NCBI GenBank assembly: GCA_026987055.1
Contig: JALSNL010000048.1
Span: forward strand, 1-5,180
Reading direction: 5' to 3'
DNA from: Melioribacteraceae bacterium
GTDB taxonomy: Bacteria; Bacteroidota; Ignavibacteria; Ignavibacteriales; Melioribacteraceae
DNA: 5,180 nt
Each line of letters opens with the position of its first letter. Positions within the stretch are counted from its first letter, which is position 1. Below the pieces are notes generated by a model. The model was not told where the DNA came from. It ran no database searches and was given only the letters and a program-made list of their open reading frames with translations. Below, one piece after another: positions 1-5,180 of this stretch. Made by a program: the position numbers and the translations under genes.

Positions 1-221
1 TTCCGCTACATTTGAGGAATGCTCCTACAAAATTAATGAAAAGTTTGGATTACGGAAAAAATTATAAATATCCGCACGATTACGAAAATAATTTTGTAAA
101 TGTAAATTATATGCCGGAAAATTTGAAGAACAAACAATACTATTTACCTACCGAAAACGGACAAGAAAAAAAACTAAAAGACCGCCTGAAGGCTTTGTGG
201 AAAGGGAAGAAAAAGTATTGA
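1..221 (+). CDS. rarA: Replication-associated recombination protein A (RarA/MgsA), C-terminal fragment
   Basis: This is the 3' end of a gene that starts before the window. The reading frame is open from position 3 (Pro-Leu-His-Leu-Arg) to the TGA at 219-221, giving 72 visible residues. The TTG at position 12 is an internal Leu codon and not a start. The order HLRNAPTKLMK, then LDYGKNYKYPHDY, then NFVNVNYMPENLK, then YYLPTENGQE, then a basic KDRLKALWKGK end, is the conserved C-terminal domain of RarA/MgsA. RarA is a clamp-loader-like AAA+ ATPase that acts in the cytoplasm at stalled replication forks together with SSB. The ATPase domain (Walker A and B) lies upstream and cannot be checked. The end looks complete and undamaged. 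It is the only convincing plus-strand gene in the window, and it converges on the toxin-antitoxin module. Confidence 0.9.
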   Translation, partial: PLHLRNAPTKLMKSLDYGKNYKYPHDYENNFVNVNYMPENLKNKQYYLPTENGQEKKLKDRLKALWKGKKKY

Positions 222-226
222 GTGAA

Positions 227-262
227 TGAATGATTGGTTGAATGGTTGATTGAATGATTGGT
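227..262. repeat. Three tandem 12-bp units just after rarA
   Basis: Units at 227-238 and 251-262 are identical (TGAATGATTGGT). The middle unit at 239-250 (TGAATGGTTGAT) differs by two transitions. The array starts five bases after the rarA stop and contains stop codons, so it is not translated as part of rarA. It looks like a small minisatellite. No function can be read from it. Confidence 0.75.
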
Positions 263-324
263 GTTTTAATAATTTTTTACACTTTTTACTTAAATCAATA
301 TTACAATTACTAAAATTTAATATG

Positions 325-351
325 AAAAAGGCAACTTGAATGCTTTTTTTT
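325..351 (+). terminator. Probable rho-independent terminator for rarA
   Basis: AAAAAGGCA (325-333) pairs with TGCTTTTTT (341-349) around a 7-nt loop. This gives nine pairs, including one G-U wobble, and the run of T continues to 351. On the minus strand the wobble becomes an A-C mismatch, so the hairpin is better for the plus-strand rarA transcript. It may also act weakly on the converging toxin transcript. The stem is AT-rich, so its strength is uncertain. Confidence 0.55.
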
Positions 352-374
352 GAACCAAATTAATTTGCGATTAT

Positions 375-701
375 CTACCTAAGGATTCGTTCGCTTAATA
401 ATTCTTGAATATTCCTTCTTCCGTCAAGTATAGCATGAACATAAATGAAATTGTTTTCAATTTCATAAATAATTCGATAGAATTTATAATGGATTTCCAA
501 ATATTTTTTAATTCCGGTTTGTTTTAGTTCTTGAGGAATGTGACCTCTTTCAGGAAAATCTTCAAGTTTATAGCAAGTTTTTTCTAAAGCATTTAAGAGT
601 TTTTCGGCTGCACTAAAACTATCGTTAGTTGTAATGTAATAGAATAATTCTTGCAAATCTTTTTTAGCTTGGGGATCAATTAAAACTTTATATTTTTTCA
701 T
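375..701 (-). CDS. Type II toxin, RelE/ParE superfamily
   Basis: A 108-residue protein with the family's usual size and order: an N-terminal beta strand (KYKVLIDPQAKKDL), a helical hairpin at about residues 15-45, FPERGHIPQEL at 49-59, the strand YRIIYEI at 75-81, and a C-terminal HAILDGRRNIQELL at 89-102. FPERG..P.EL and the late DGRR are typical of ParE-like and related RelE-superfamily toxins. Members either cut mRNA on the ribosome (RelE type) or poison gyrase (ParE type). Sequence reading alone does not settle which, although the DGRR ending leans to the ParE-like side. The ATG follows the antitoxin TGA after one base and has no clear ribosome binding site of its own. Translation is therefore probably coupled to the antitoxin, which would keep toxin output below antitoxin output. 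The gene appears intact. Confidence 0.88.
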   Translation of the reverse strand: MKKYKVLIDPQAKKDLQELFYYITTNDSFSAAEKLLNALEKTCYKLEDFPERGHIPQELKQTGIKKYLEIHYKFYRIIYEIENNFIYVHAILDGRRNIQELLSERILR

Positions 702-702
702 T

Positions 703-975
703 TCATTGCAATGATTTTAATTCTTTTCGCAGCGAACTAAATGTAGATTTAATATCAGCTGCTTTTTTATTTTTTATGTTGGTCATTGCAAGTAATTTCA
801 ACATTGCCATAGTGTCTTGCATTTTTTCATAAGCTTTTATGTCTTGAACAACAACTTTAGCTTCACCGTTTTGTGTAATAACAAAAGTTTTATTTTTTTT
901 ATTTATCTCATCAATAAGATAAGCTGCATTAGCTTTAAGATAACTAATAGATTTTACCGATTCGCTTAATTTCAT
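703..975 (-). CDS. Type II antitoxin, Phd/YefM family
   Basis: A 90-residue protein. Residues 1-55 match the Phd/YefM DNA-binding fold: SISYLKANAAYLIDEI, then FVITQNGEAKVVVQDIKAYE. The helical tail (56-90, rich in Lys and Leu) is the expected toxin-binding segment. The protein should neutralise the adjoining RelE/ParE toxin and repress its own promoter. The order is antitoxin first, with a 1-nt gap before the toxin. The start is well supported: AAGGA at 983-987 lies seven bases before the ATG at 973-975. The promoter at 998-1026 predicts a very short leader of about 15 nt. The gene is complete with no sign of decay. Confidence 0.9.
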   Translation of the reverse strand: MKLSESVKSISYLKANAAYLIDEINKKNKTFVITQNGEAKVVVQDIKAYEKMQDTMAMLKLLAMTNIKNKKAADIKSTFSSLRKELKSLQ

Positions 976-988
976 AAAGAAGTCCTTT

Positions 989-999
989 TTTAGACTAAA
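989..999. promoter_or_regulatory. Candidate antitoxin operator
   Basis: TTTAGACTAAA is an 11-bp inverted repeat (5-bp arms, one central base) that overlaps the -10 box and the predicted transcription start. A second, looser pair, ACTA/TAGT, lies at 994-1005. Phd/YefM antitoxins bind short palindromes at this kind of position to repress their own operon. The role is inferred from position and symmetry only. Confidence 0.35.
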
Positions 1000-1026
1000 T
1001 ATAGTTTATTAAAGTAATTGTGTCAA
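998..1026 (-). promoter_or_regulatory. Sigma70-like promoter of the toxin-antitoxin operon
   Basis: On the minus strand there is a perfect -35 box TTGACA (1021-1026), a 17-bp spacer (1004-1020) and TATATT (998-1003), which matches the -10 consensus at five of six bases. The expected transcription start is near 990-992, just before the AAGGA site at 983-987. The -10 region reads TATATTTA, which also matches seven of eight positions of the TAnnTTTG element used by Bacteroidetes primary sigma factors. The call therefore holds for either polymerase type. It is the best promoter in the window. Confidence 0.75.
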
Positions 1027-1033
1027 GATAATT

Positions 1034-1093
1034 TTTTTGCTAAGTTGGAATTAATCTATTTATTTTGTTGGTAGTGCTTTTTACTTAGTTGGA
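1034..1093. repeat. Imperfect 16-bp direct repeat between protease and antitoxin genes
   Basis: TTTTTGCTAAGTTGGA (1034-1049) and TTTTTACTTAGTTGGA (1078-1093) match at 14 of 16 bases and lie 44 bp apart. They sit in the short gap between the end of the protease gene and the toxin-antitoxin promoter. They could be a remnant of a duplication or an insertion footprint, or a chance product of AT-rich sequence. Confidence 0.45.
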
Positions 1094-1098
1094 TAAGT

Positions 1099-1965
1099 TT
1101 AGCCGTGTTTATAAGTATTTGCCCAGTTTGAAATTAATGTAAAAATAATATCTGCAGGGACTACTATAGAATACCCACTATTTGAAATTGTTGAATCATT
1201 CCCTTTAATAGTTGGGCTAATCCACGGAATATATTGTGATATGATACCAATAATAAAATATTGCGAGTGTTCTGAATTGATTTTATCAACTTCAATAACA
1301 GGCCCACCACTGTTGCCACCATATACATGGCAATCAAGAATTATTGTTCGCAAATCTTTATTTTTTCCAGCAATACTACCTTTTTTTAAAAGTGGTATGT
1401 CATAATTTATTTGTGGTATATTTTTTATCCCAATAGCTCTTGGATATCCCATTATATATGCATCATTAGATACAATTACTGAATCAAAAGATTTAATAGA
1501 TTGAGCTTGAATCATTAATAAACCAGTATTTGAATGTTTCGTTGAAGTAATTGGTTTATAAATTCTTACATCCCCATTTTTAACAACTTCACCAATCCTG
1601 ATTATAGCCATATCGTATTTTTTATGATATTTAACTAATTTGTCTTTTAATAATTCCCGCAATGGTAGTTGCAAAACATTCTTACTCTTATAATTAAATT
1701 CATCAGAGTAAGATATTAGAGTTAATGTGTCCGAAAGAAGCTTGAATGATACATTAGAAAAAATGACATGACGTGCGGTAACAAAATATGTAAAAGCATT
1801 ATCTCTATAATAAAAACCAGAAGCATATATATTATTATTAGATTTAACCAATACTGGAAGGGTTAAGTTTTGAATAGGTAATAAACTTTTTTGTGCAATA
1901 TTACCAAATGTAAATACAAAAAAAAATATTACAAACAAAATCTTTGAGTTTAATACTTGATTCAT
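1099..1965 (-). CDS. Exported trypsin-like serine protease
   Basis: A 288-residue protein of the chymotrypsin/trypsin fold (Trypsin_2-like). A hydrophobic segment at about residues 8-24 (SKILFVIFFFVFTFGNIA) looks like a cleavable signal peptide, so the enzyme probably works in the periplasm or outside the cell. The full catalytic triad is visible: His66 in VTARHV, Asp118 in KYDMAIIRI, and Ser219 in GGNSGGPV. The C-terminal GYSIVVPADIIFTLI fits the last strand and helix of bacterial trypsin-like domains. There is no PDZ domain, so it is not a DegP/HtrA protein of standard form, and no extra domain follows. The start is chosen because it places the signal peptide at the N terminus. The upstream sequence is A-rich with no Shine-Dalgarno motif. 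It has no obvious operon partner: 123 bp separate it from the antitoxin and 195 bp from the DUF2513-like gene. Its substrate cannot be inferred. Confidence 0.85.
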   Translation of the reverse strand: MNQVLNSKILFVIFFFVFTFGNIAQKSLLPIQNLTLPVLVKSNNNIYASGFYYRDNAFTYFVTARHVIFSNVSFKLLSDTLTLISYSDEFNYKSKNVLQLPLRELLKDKLVKYHKKYDMAIIRIGEVVKNGDVRIYKPITSTKHSNTGLLMIQAQSIKSFDSVIVSNDAYIMGYPRAIGIKNIPQINYDIPLLKKGSIAGKNKDLRTIILDCHVYGGNSGGPVIEVDKINSEHSQYFIIGIISQYIPWISPTIKGNDSTISNSGYSIVVPADIIFTLISNWANTYKHG

Positions 1966-2160
1966 ATTTTTCTTTTTAACAACTAACGAATTTGTAAATA
2001 ACTAGCCCAAACACAACAACCAGAGTTAAATTACACAGTTTACAATTATAAAGCAAACTAAAATAAAATGACAGAATTTAATACTACTAAAAAAGCGAAT
2101 TGACATAACAAACAAATTAACTTGAGTGCTTTATATTAGAAACAACCATAATAAGCTGCT
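1966..2160. other. AT-rich non-coding leader of the protease gene
   Basis: No coding region or RNA gene is recognisable in these 195 bp; the only ATG-led frames are about ten codons long. An 8-bp inverted repeat (TATAAAGC at 2047-2054, GCTTTATA at 2128-2135) encloses most of the region but is close to chance for such AT-rich DNA. No convincing -35/-10 pair for the protease gene was found. The best minus-strand candidate, TTGTTG and TACAAA 17 bp apart, is poor. Confidence 0.5.
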
Positions 2161-2520
2161 TTAAAATATTTCTAATTGTTTTTTTAATAAAAGAGATAAT
2201 GTAAGTTTAATTGTTTCAAATGTAAGTGAACCACCTTTTGTTTTAATATATTTTTTAGCTCTTTCCCAATTTGAATTATTTCTTGCAGCATCTAAAAACT
2301 CGTGCCCATGCCACGTAAGTGATTTGGCAGCCCAACCATTTTTCATACTATCTTTTATGTTAATTGCTTCTATTAATCCAGCTTGTTTAAGTAATTTAAT
2401 ATGATAATATATTACATCTTCATCATAAGGTAGGGCTTTCATATCAACCCAACTATCAAGTTTTGGATTTTTTTCAATTTCCAAAAGAATTTGGCGTGCT
2501 ATATCCATATTTCTTTTCAT
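2161..2520 (-). CDS. DUF2513-like small protein, predicted winged helix
   Basis: A 119-residue protein. The start KRNMDIARQILLEIE, the middle VIYYHIKLLKQAGLIEA (about 36-52) and the signature LTWHGHEFLDAAR (68-80), followed by NWERAKK and a GG..TFE turn, match what I recall of the DUF2513 family. The first 55 residues resemble a winged helix-turn-helix. The molecular function is unknown; family members are often found in phage or other accessory DNA, so a regulatory role is possible. The ATG at 2518-2520 starts the conserved KR.MD motif, which supports it. The ribosome binding site is weak (AGATAAG). A TATAAT sits at 2548-2553, about 28 bases before the start, but without a matching -35. The gene is single, on the same strand as its neighbours, and separated from them by long spacers. 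Confidence 0.75.
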   Translation of the reverse strand: MKRNMDIARQILLEIEKNPKLDSWVDMKALPYDEDVIYYHIKLLKQAGLIEAINIKDSMKNGWAAKSLTWHGHEFLDAARNNSNWERAKKYIKTKGGSLTFETIKLTLSLLLKKQLEIF

Positions 2521-2790
2521 ACTTATCTTTTTACATAAAACTTCACTATTATAATAACTTGCAAATCAAATTATGCTACAGGTATATTTTATAATTGAAT
2601 CTTGAGATTATTTAATAAGCCCTGTACAATAATAACTACACAAAATTAGTAATTTATTGTTGAAATTTAAAGAATTTTAATAGAAAGTTCTTTTTGAAGT
2701 AATACAAAAATAAATTTCATTTAAAAACGATTTAACTCTTGGTTCTTTTATAAACTCAACTTATTATTTATAAGTTTTTTGTAACGTGCG
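2521..2790. other. Non-coding spacer between the DUF2513-like gene and the response regulator
   Basis: These 270 bp are strongly AT-rich and hold no recognisable gene. They contain a TATAAT on the minus strand at 2548-2553 (possible -10 for the DUF2513-like gene), the hairpin at 2758-2776 and part of the palindrome at 2782-2793. The spacer lacks CCGG, like the DUF2513-like and protease genes and unlike the signalling operon to its right. Confidence 0.5.
2758..2780 (+). terminator. AT-rich hairpin with T tract downstream of the response regulator
   Basis: AACTTAT (2758-2764) and ATAAGTT (2770-2776) form a perfect 7-bp stem with a 5-nt loop, and a T run covers 2775-2780. The T tract follows the hairpin on the plus strand, where no gene needs it. 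On the minus strand, which carries the response regulator transcript, the hairpin lies 14 bases after the stop but is preceded by A and has no T tail. It may mark the 3' end of that mRNA, but a weak or chance hairpin is possible. Confidence 0.3.
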
Positions 2791-2793
2791 TTA
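2782..2793. repeat. Palindrome overlapping the response regulator stop codon
   Basis: TAACGTGCGTTA has 5-bp perfect arms around TG. Its last three bases (2791-2793) are the response regulator stop codon on the minus strand. It is rich in CG steps compared with the spacer beside it. The loop is too short for a simple terminator. Confidence 0.4.
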
Positions 2794-4158
2794 TAAAGTT
2801 AATCCCAAAATCTTTATTCTTGAACGTAAATGTCTTTCCGTTAAACCGAGCAATCGTGCGGCGGCGCTTTTGTTGCCGTTGGTTCTTGTTAATGCTTCTT
2901 TAATAATTTCTTTTTCAAATGTTTTTACTTTTTGTTCATAACCGTCTTCCAAATTTTGCGGATCAAAAATTTTATTTTCGGTAATCGTGTTTACTTGTCC
3001 GGGTAAATCGTTTAAGGTAATAAATTCATCTCTACAAAGAACAACCGCACGTTCAATTATATTTTCCAGCTCTCTGATGTTCCCCGGATAATCATATTTC
3101 ATAAGTTGATCCAAAGCATCCGAAGTTAGTGATTTTACTTCTTTTTGATTTGCGGCGGCATATTTTTTTATAAAGTAATCAATTAAAATAGGAATATCGC
3201 TTTTCCTTTTTTTAAGCGGTGGCAAGTTAATTGTAATAACATTCAACCTGTAAAACAGATCTTCACGGAACTCGCCGGCTGAAATCATTTTTTCAATATT
3301 TCTATGTGTAGCGGCAACAATTCTAACATCAACATTTATAGAAGTGGTACTGCCTATTCTTTGAATTTCACCGAATTGAATTGCACGTAAAAGTTTAACT
3401 TGTGCCGGCAAAGGAATATCGCCGACTTCATCAATAAAAAGCGTACCACCGTCGGCTTCTTCAAAACGTCCGGTTCGTTGTGCTATTGCTCCGGTAAAAG
3501 CTCCTTTTTCATGTCCGAACAATTCGCTTTCCAATAAGTTTTCGGATAGTGCGGAAATATTAACGGTTATAAAAGGTTTATCTTTTCTGTTACTTGAATA
3601 ATGAATTGCTTTTGCAATAAGTTCTTTCCCGGTTCCGCTTTCGCCGCGTATTAAAACGGTTGCTTTGCTGTTTGCAACTCTACCGGCTGTATTTAAAACT
3701 TCTTCCATAATTCCGCTTTGCGAAATAATGGAATCGAATTTGAATTTTTCTTCCAATTGTTTTTTTAACAATTTGTTTTCGGAAATCAGAAATCTTTTTT
3801 CTTTTATCCGTTCCAAAAGATTTTCCAGTTCGTCAAGGTCAATAGGTTTTGTTAAGTAATCATAAGCTCCGGCTTTCATAATGTTTACGGCATCTTCCAC
3901 ACTTCCGTAAGCTGTTATAACAACAACATCAATTTCCGGATTAAGTTCTTTTATTTTTTTTAATACTGTGTAGCCATCCCAATTAGGCATTCTGAAATCG
4001 GTTAGAACAACATCAATTACATTATTACTAACAACGTCAAAACCTTTTTGTCCGTCTTCCGCTGTGTAAACTTGGTAGTTACGTCTTTTTAAAAAACTTT
4101 TTAAGGATTGAAGTTGAGCTTCTTCATCATCAATAATAAGAATCGATAAATTTTTCAT
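2791..4158 (-). CDS. NtrC-family sigma54-dependent response regulator
   Basis: A 455-residue protein with the complete three-domain layout of this family. The receiver domain (about 1-118) has the acidic pair Asp10-Asp11, phospho-acceptor Asp54 in LTDFRMP, Thr82 in VITAYG and Lys104 in LTKP. The AAA+ domain (about 143-375) has Walker A GESGTGKE (172-179), the sigma54-contact loop GAFTGA (219-224), Walker B in GGTLFIDEVGD (237-247), and arginines in FREDLFYRLNV (298, 304). A Fis-type helix-turn-helix closes the protein (about 415-453, NGNKSAAARLLGLTERHLRSRI). Once phosphorylated by its partner kinase, it should form a ring on enhancer DNA and use ATP to open sigma54 promoters. The gene follows the cytochrome gene by 21 bp, so the two are probably co-transcribed. 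Its kinase is probably the one ending at 5062. No target -24/-12 promoter was found in the window. All key residues are present. Confidence 0.95.
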   Translation of the reverse strand: MKNLSILIIDDEEAQLQSLKSFLKRRNYQVYTAEDGQKGFDVVSNNVIDVVLTDFRMPNWDGYTVLKKIKELNPEIDVVVITAYGSVEDAVNIMKAGAYDYLTKPIDLDELENLLERIKEKRFLISENKLLKKQLEEKFKFDSIISQSGIMEEVLNTAGRVANSKATVLIRGESGTGKELIAKAIHYSSNRKDKPFITVNISALSENLLESELFGHEKGAFTGAIAQRTGRFEEADGGTLFIDEVGDIPLPAQVKLLRAIQFGEIQRIGSTTSINVDVRIVAATHRNIEKMISAGEFREDLFYRLNVITINLPPLKKRKSDIPILIDYFIKKYAAANQKEVKSLTSDALDQLMKYDYPGNIRELENIIERAVVLCRDEFITLNDLPGQVNTITENKIFDPQNLEDGYEQKVKTFEKEIIKEALTRTNGNKSAAARLLGLTERHLRSRIKILGLTL

Positions 4159-4179
4159 TTATAGTTCCCAATTAAAATA

Positions 4180-4983
4180 TCATTCAAAATAATTTTGAAA
4201 ATTAATAAATTTATGTGTCAGAATTAAATGCTGCTTACGTGCTTCGTTAATATCTTTTGCAGAAATTAATAGGTGAATGTTTTCTTCAATGCTACTAAAA
4301 AAAATATGAAGTTGTTGAAATATTGTTTCCGGATAAGATTTATCTAACAAGATGGTTTTTGCGTTATCAAAAACTTCTTTACCAAGTTTATTGTAATCTT
4401 TTATGCTGTTCGATTTAAAATTTTGCAATTTATCTGTTAATGAACTAATTACCGAAATTGTATTTTTATGTAATTTCCATTTTTTATTATTGTTTAATTT
4501 TAATGTTCCGTGTTCCGTCATCATTCCCATTTTAGAAGTATTGCCGAAATCGGTTTCAAATAAAGCTTCCGCAATTAGTTTTATCTCATCGTCTTTGTAA
4601 CCCAAATGCGGCATAACCTTAAATTTTCTAACCGCACCCGGCATAAGTGTTTCTTTTTCAGTTGGATTTTTTACCCAATTTAAAATTGCATTTACAAAAT
4701 CCTTCTTTGCCGGAAATGACGGTTTATAATGTTGTTGAACTCTCATCATAGGAGGAGCTATCATTTTATTTCTTTTTGAAGGCTCAGGTTTTGGGAAATG
4801 ACAAATAAAACATTTTTGTTTCATTAAATTATATCCCTTGGTAGAAACGGAAGCAGATACTATTTTTTGTTCCGCCGCTTTGGTTGTTGTTGTATTCTTT
4901 GATTCGTTATTATTATTTGATGTACAAGTAATAAACGTTGTTATTGAAATAAGTGATATGAATAAGATTGAGTAAATTTTCAT
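4180..4983 (-). CDS. c-type cytochrome lipoprotein with C-terminal helical domain
   Basis: Read from the ATG at 4981-4983, this is a 267-residue protein. A hydrophobic signal (about 3-19) ends at Cys20 in TFITC, followed by a flexible Asn/Thr-rich linker (21-40); this looks like a lipoprotein signal, although the lipobox is not canonical. A class I-like cytochrome c domain follows: haem-binding CFICH at 58-62, and Met124 in KVMPHLGY as the likely sixth haem ligand. Residues about 160-267 form a separate, mostly helical segment (LNNNKKWKLHK, DYNKLGKEVFDNAKTIL, QQLHIFFSSIEENIHLL, and an FQNYFE end), which resembles a periplasmic helix-bundle domain I recall from Bacteroidota proteins but cannot name. 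The start is set by AAAAGGAA at 4989-4996, five bases before this ATG. An in-frame ATG 12 codons upstream (5017-5019) would put charged residues before the signal and is less likely. The gene lies between kinase and regulator genes, 78 bp and 21 bp away, which suggests a redox or sensing role linked to them. Confidence 0.85.
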   Translation of the reverse strand: MKIYSILFISLISITTFITCTSNNNNESKNTTTTKAAEQKIVSASVSTKGYNLMKQKCFICHFPKPEPSKRNKMIAPPMMRVQQHYKPSFPAKKDFVNAILNWVKNPTEKETLMPGAVRKFKVMPHLGYKDDEIKLIAEALFETDFGNTSKMGMMTEHGTLKLNNNKKWKLHKNTISVISSLTDKLQNFKSNSIKDYNKLGKEVFDNAKTILLDKSYPETIFQQLHIFFSSIEENIHLLISAKDINEARKQHLILTHKFINFQNYFE

Positions 4984-5061
4984 AGTTGTTCCTTTTGAGA
5001 AATTGTTTTTGTATTCCATTAGACATATTGAGAGTGTAAAAATTTTAATGAATATTATACT

Positions 5062-5180
5062 TTAAGTTTTAATTACTTTTGGTAAATCCAATGTAAAAGT
5101 TGTTCCGTTTCCTTCTTTGCTGTTTACGGAAATTGTTCCGTTATGTTCAAAAATAATTTGTTGAACTATGCTTAAACCTA
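5062..5180 (-). CDS. Sensor histidine kinase, C-terminal fragment
   Basis: This is the end of a gene that starts beyond the right edge. The visible frame reads GLSIVQQIIFEHNGTISV and then SKEGNGTTFTLDLP, and stops with TAA at 5062-5064, giving 38 visible residues. GLSIV is the tail of the G2 box, and GNGTTFTLDLP is the last strand of the HATPase_c domain, so the protein is a histidine kinase whose ATP-binding domain ends here. The sensor domain, any transmembrane segments and the phosphorylated His are outside the window. It lies upstream of the cytochrome and NtrC-type regulator genes on the same strand, so it is probably the cognate kinase. Confidence 0.88.
   Translation of the reverse strand, partial: GLSIVQQIIFEHNGTISVNSKEGNGTTFTLDLPKVIKT

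Noticed and set aside
2100..2105. Plus-strand TTGACA as a promoter
   Set aside because: No -10 box lies at the proper distance and no plus-strand gene follows.
1966..2160. Integron attC-like site between the DUF2513-like gene and the protease gene
   Set aside because: Single same-strand genes with long spacers suggested cassettes, and the minus strand near 2005-2020 faintly recalls part of a Vibrio repeat. But no paired R/L core boxes could be laid out, the only inverted repeat is 8 bp, and no integrase is present.
2332..2350. TGGCA sequence as a sigma54 promoter
   Set aside because: The needed TTGC at the -12 position is missing and the site is inside the DUF2513-like gene.
3665..3859. Plus-strand open frame of 64 codons
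   Set aside because: It lies wholly inside the response regulator gene on the other strand, has no recognisable motif and is Ser/Phe-rich in the way antisense frames of AT-rich genes are.
4403..4600. Plus-strand open frame of 65 codons
   Set aside because: It lies wholly inside the cytochrome lipoprotein gene on the opposite strand and has no family resemblance.
5017..5019. Upstream ATG as start of the cytochrome gene
   Set aside because: It would add 12 polar residues in front of the signal peptide and lacks a ribosome binding site, whereas the ATG at 4981-4983 has AAAAGGAA five bases before it.
5054..5059. TATAAT on the minus strand between the kinase and cytochrome genes as an internal promoter
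   Set aside because: No acceptable -35 box lies 16-18 bp upstream, and a TATAAT is easily formed by chance in such AT-rich DNA.

Overview
The window is AT-rich bacterial DNA. The best guess for its source is the Bacteroidota/Ignavibacteriota/Chlorobi side of the tree. The RarA tail ends in the LWKGK-type sequence I associate with that group, and there is a lone c-type cytochrome lipoprotein beside a sigma54-type two-component system. Some starts have clear AAGGA-type ribosome binding sites, which fits Ignavibacteria somewhat better than Bacteroidia (inference).

Layout. Positions 1-221 (+) hold the 3' end of a rarA (mgsA) replication-recombination ATPase gene. It is followed by a small 12-bp tandem repeat and a probable terminator. 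Everything after that is on the minus strand. Positions 375-975 are a compact type II toxin-antitoxin module: a Phd/YefM-like antitoxin, then a RelE/ParE-like toxin, with a very good sigma70-like promoter at 998-1026 and a possible overlapping operator. Positions 1099-1965 encode an exported trypsin-like serine protease with a complete His-Asp-Ser triad. Positions 2161-2520 encode a DUF2513-like small protein. Each of these two genes has a 195-270 bp AT-rich non-coding leader.

Positions 2791-5180 form a signalling operon, read from right to left. It begins with the tail of a sensor histidine kinase that runs off the window. Next comes a lipoprotein with a CxxCH haem-c domain joined to a C-terminal helical domain. 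Last is an NtrC-family sigma54-activating response regulator. The cytochrome sits between kinase and regulator, so a periplasmic redox, haem or ligand input into the two-component pathway is the most attractive functional idea here (inference).

The stretch 1099-2790 differs in composition from its surroundings: CCGG is absent from it but occurs ten times in the response-regulator gene. Together with the toxin-antitoxin module, this looks like an accessory segment lying between rarA and the signalling operon. I found no RNA genes, CRISPR array, insertion sequence or integrase in the window.
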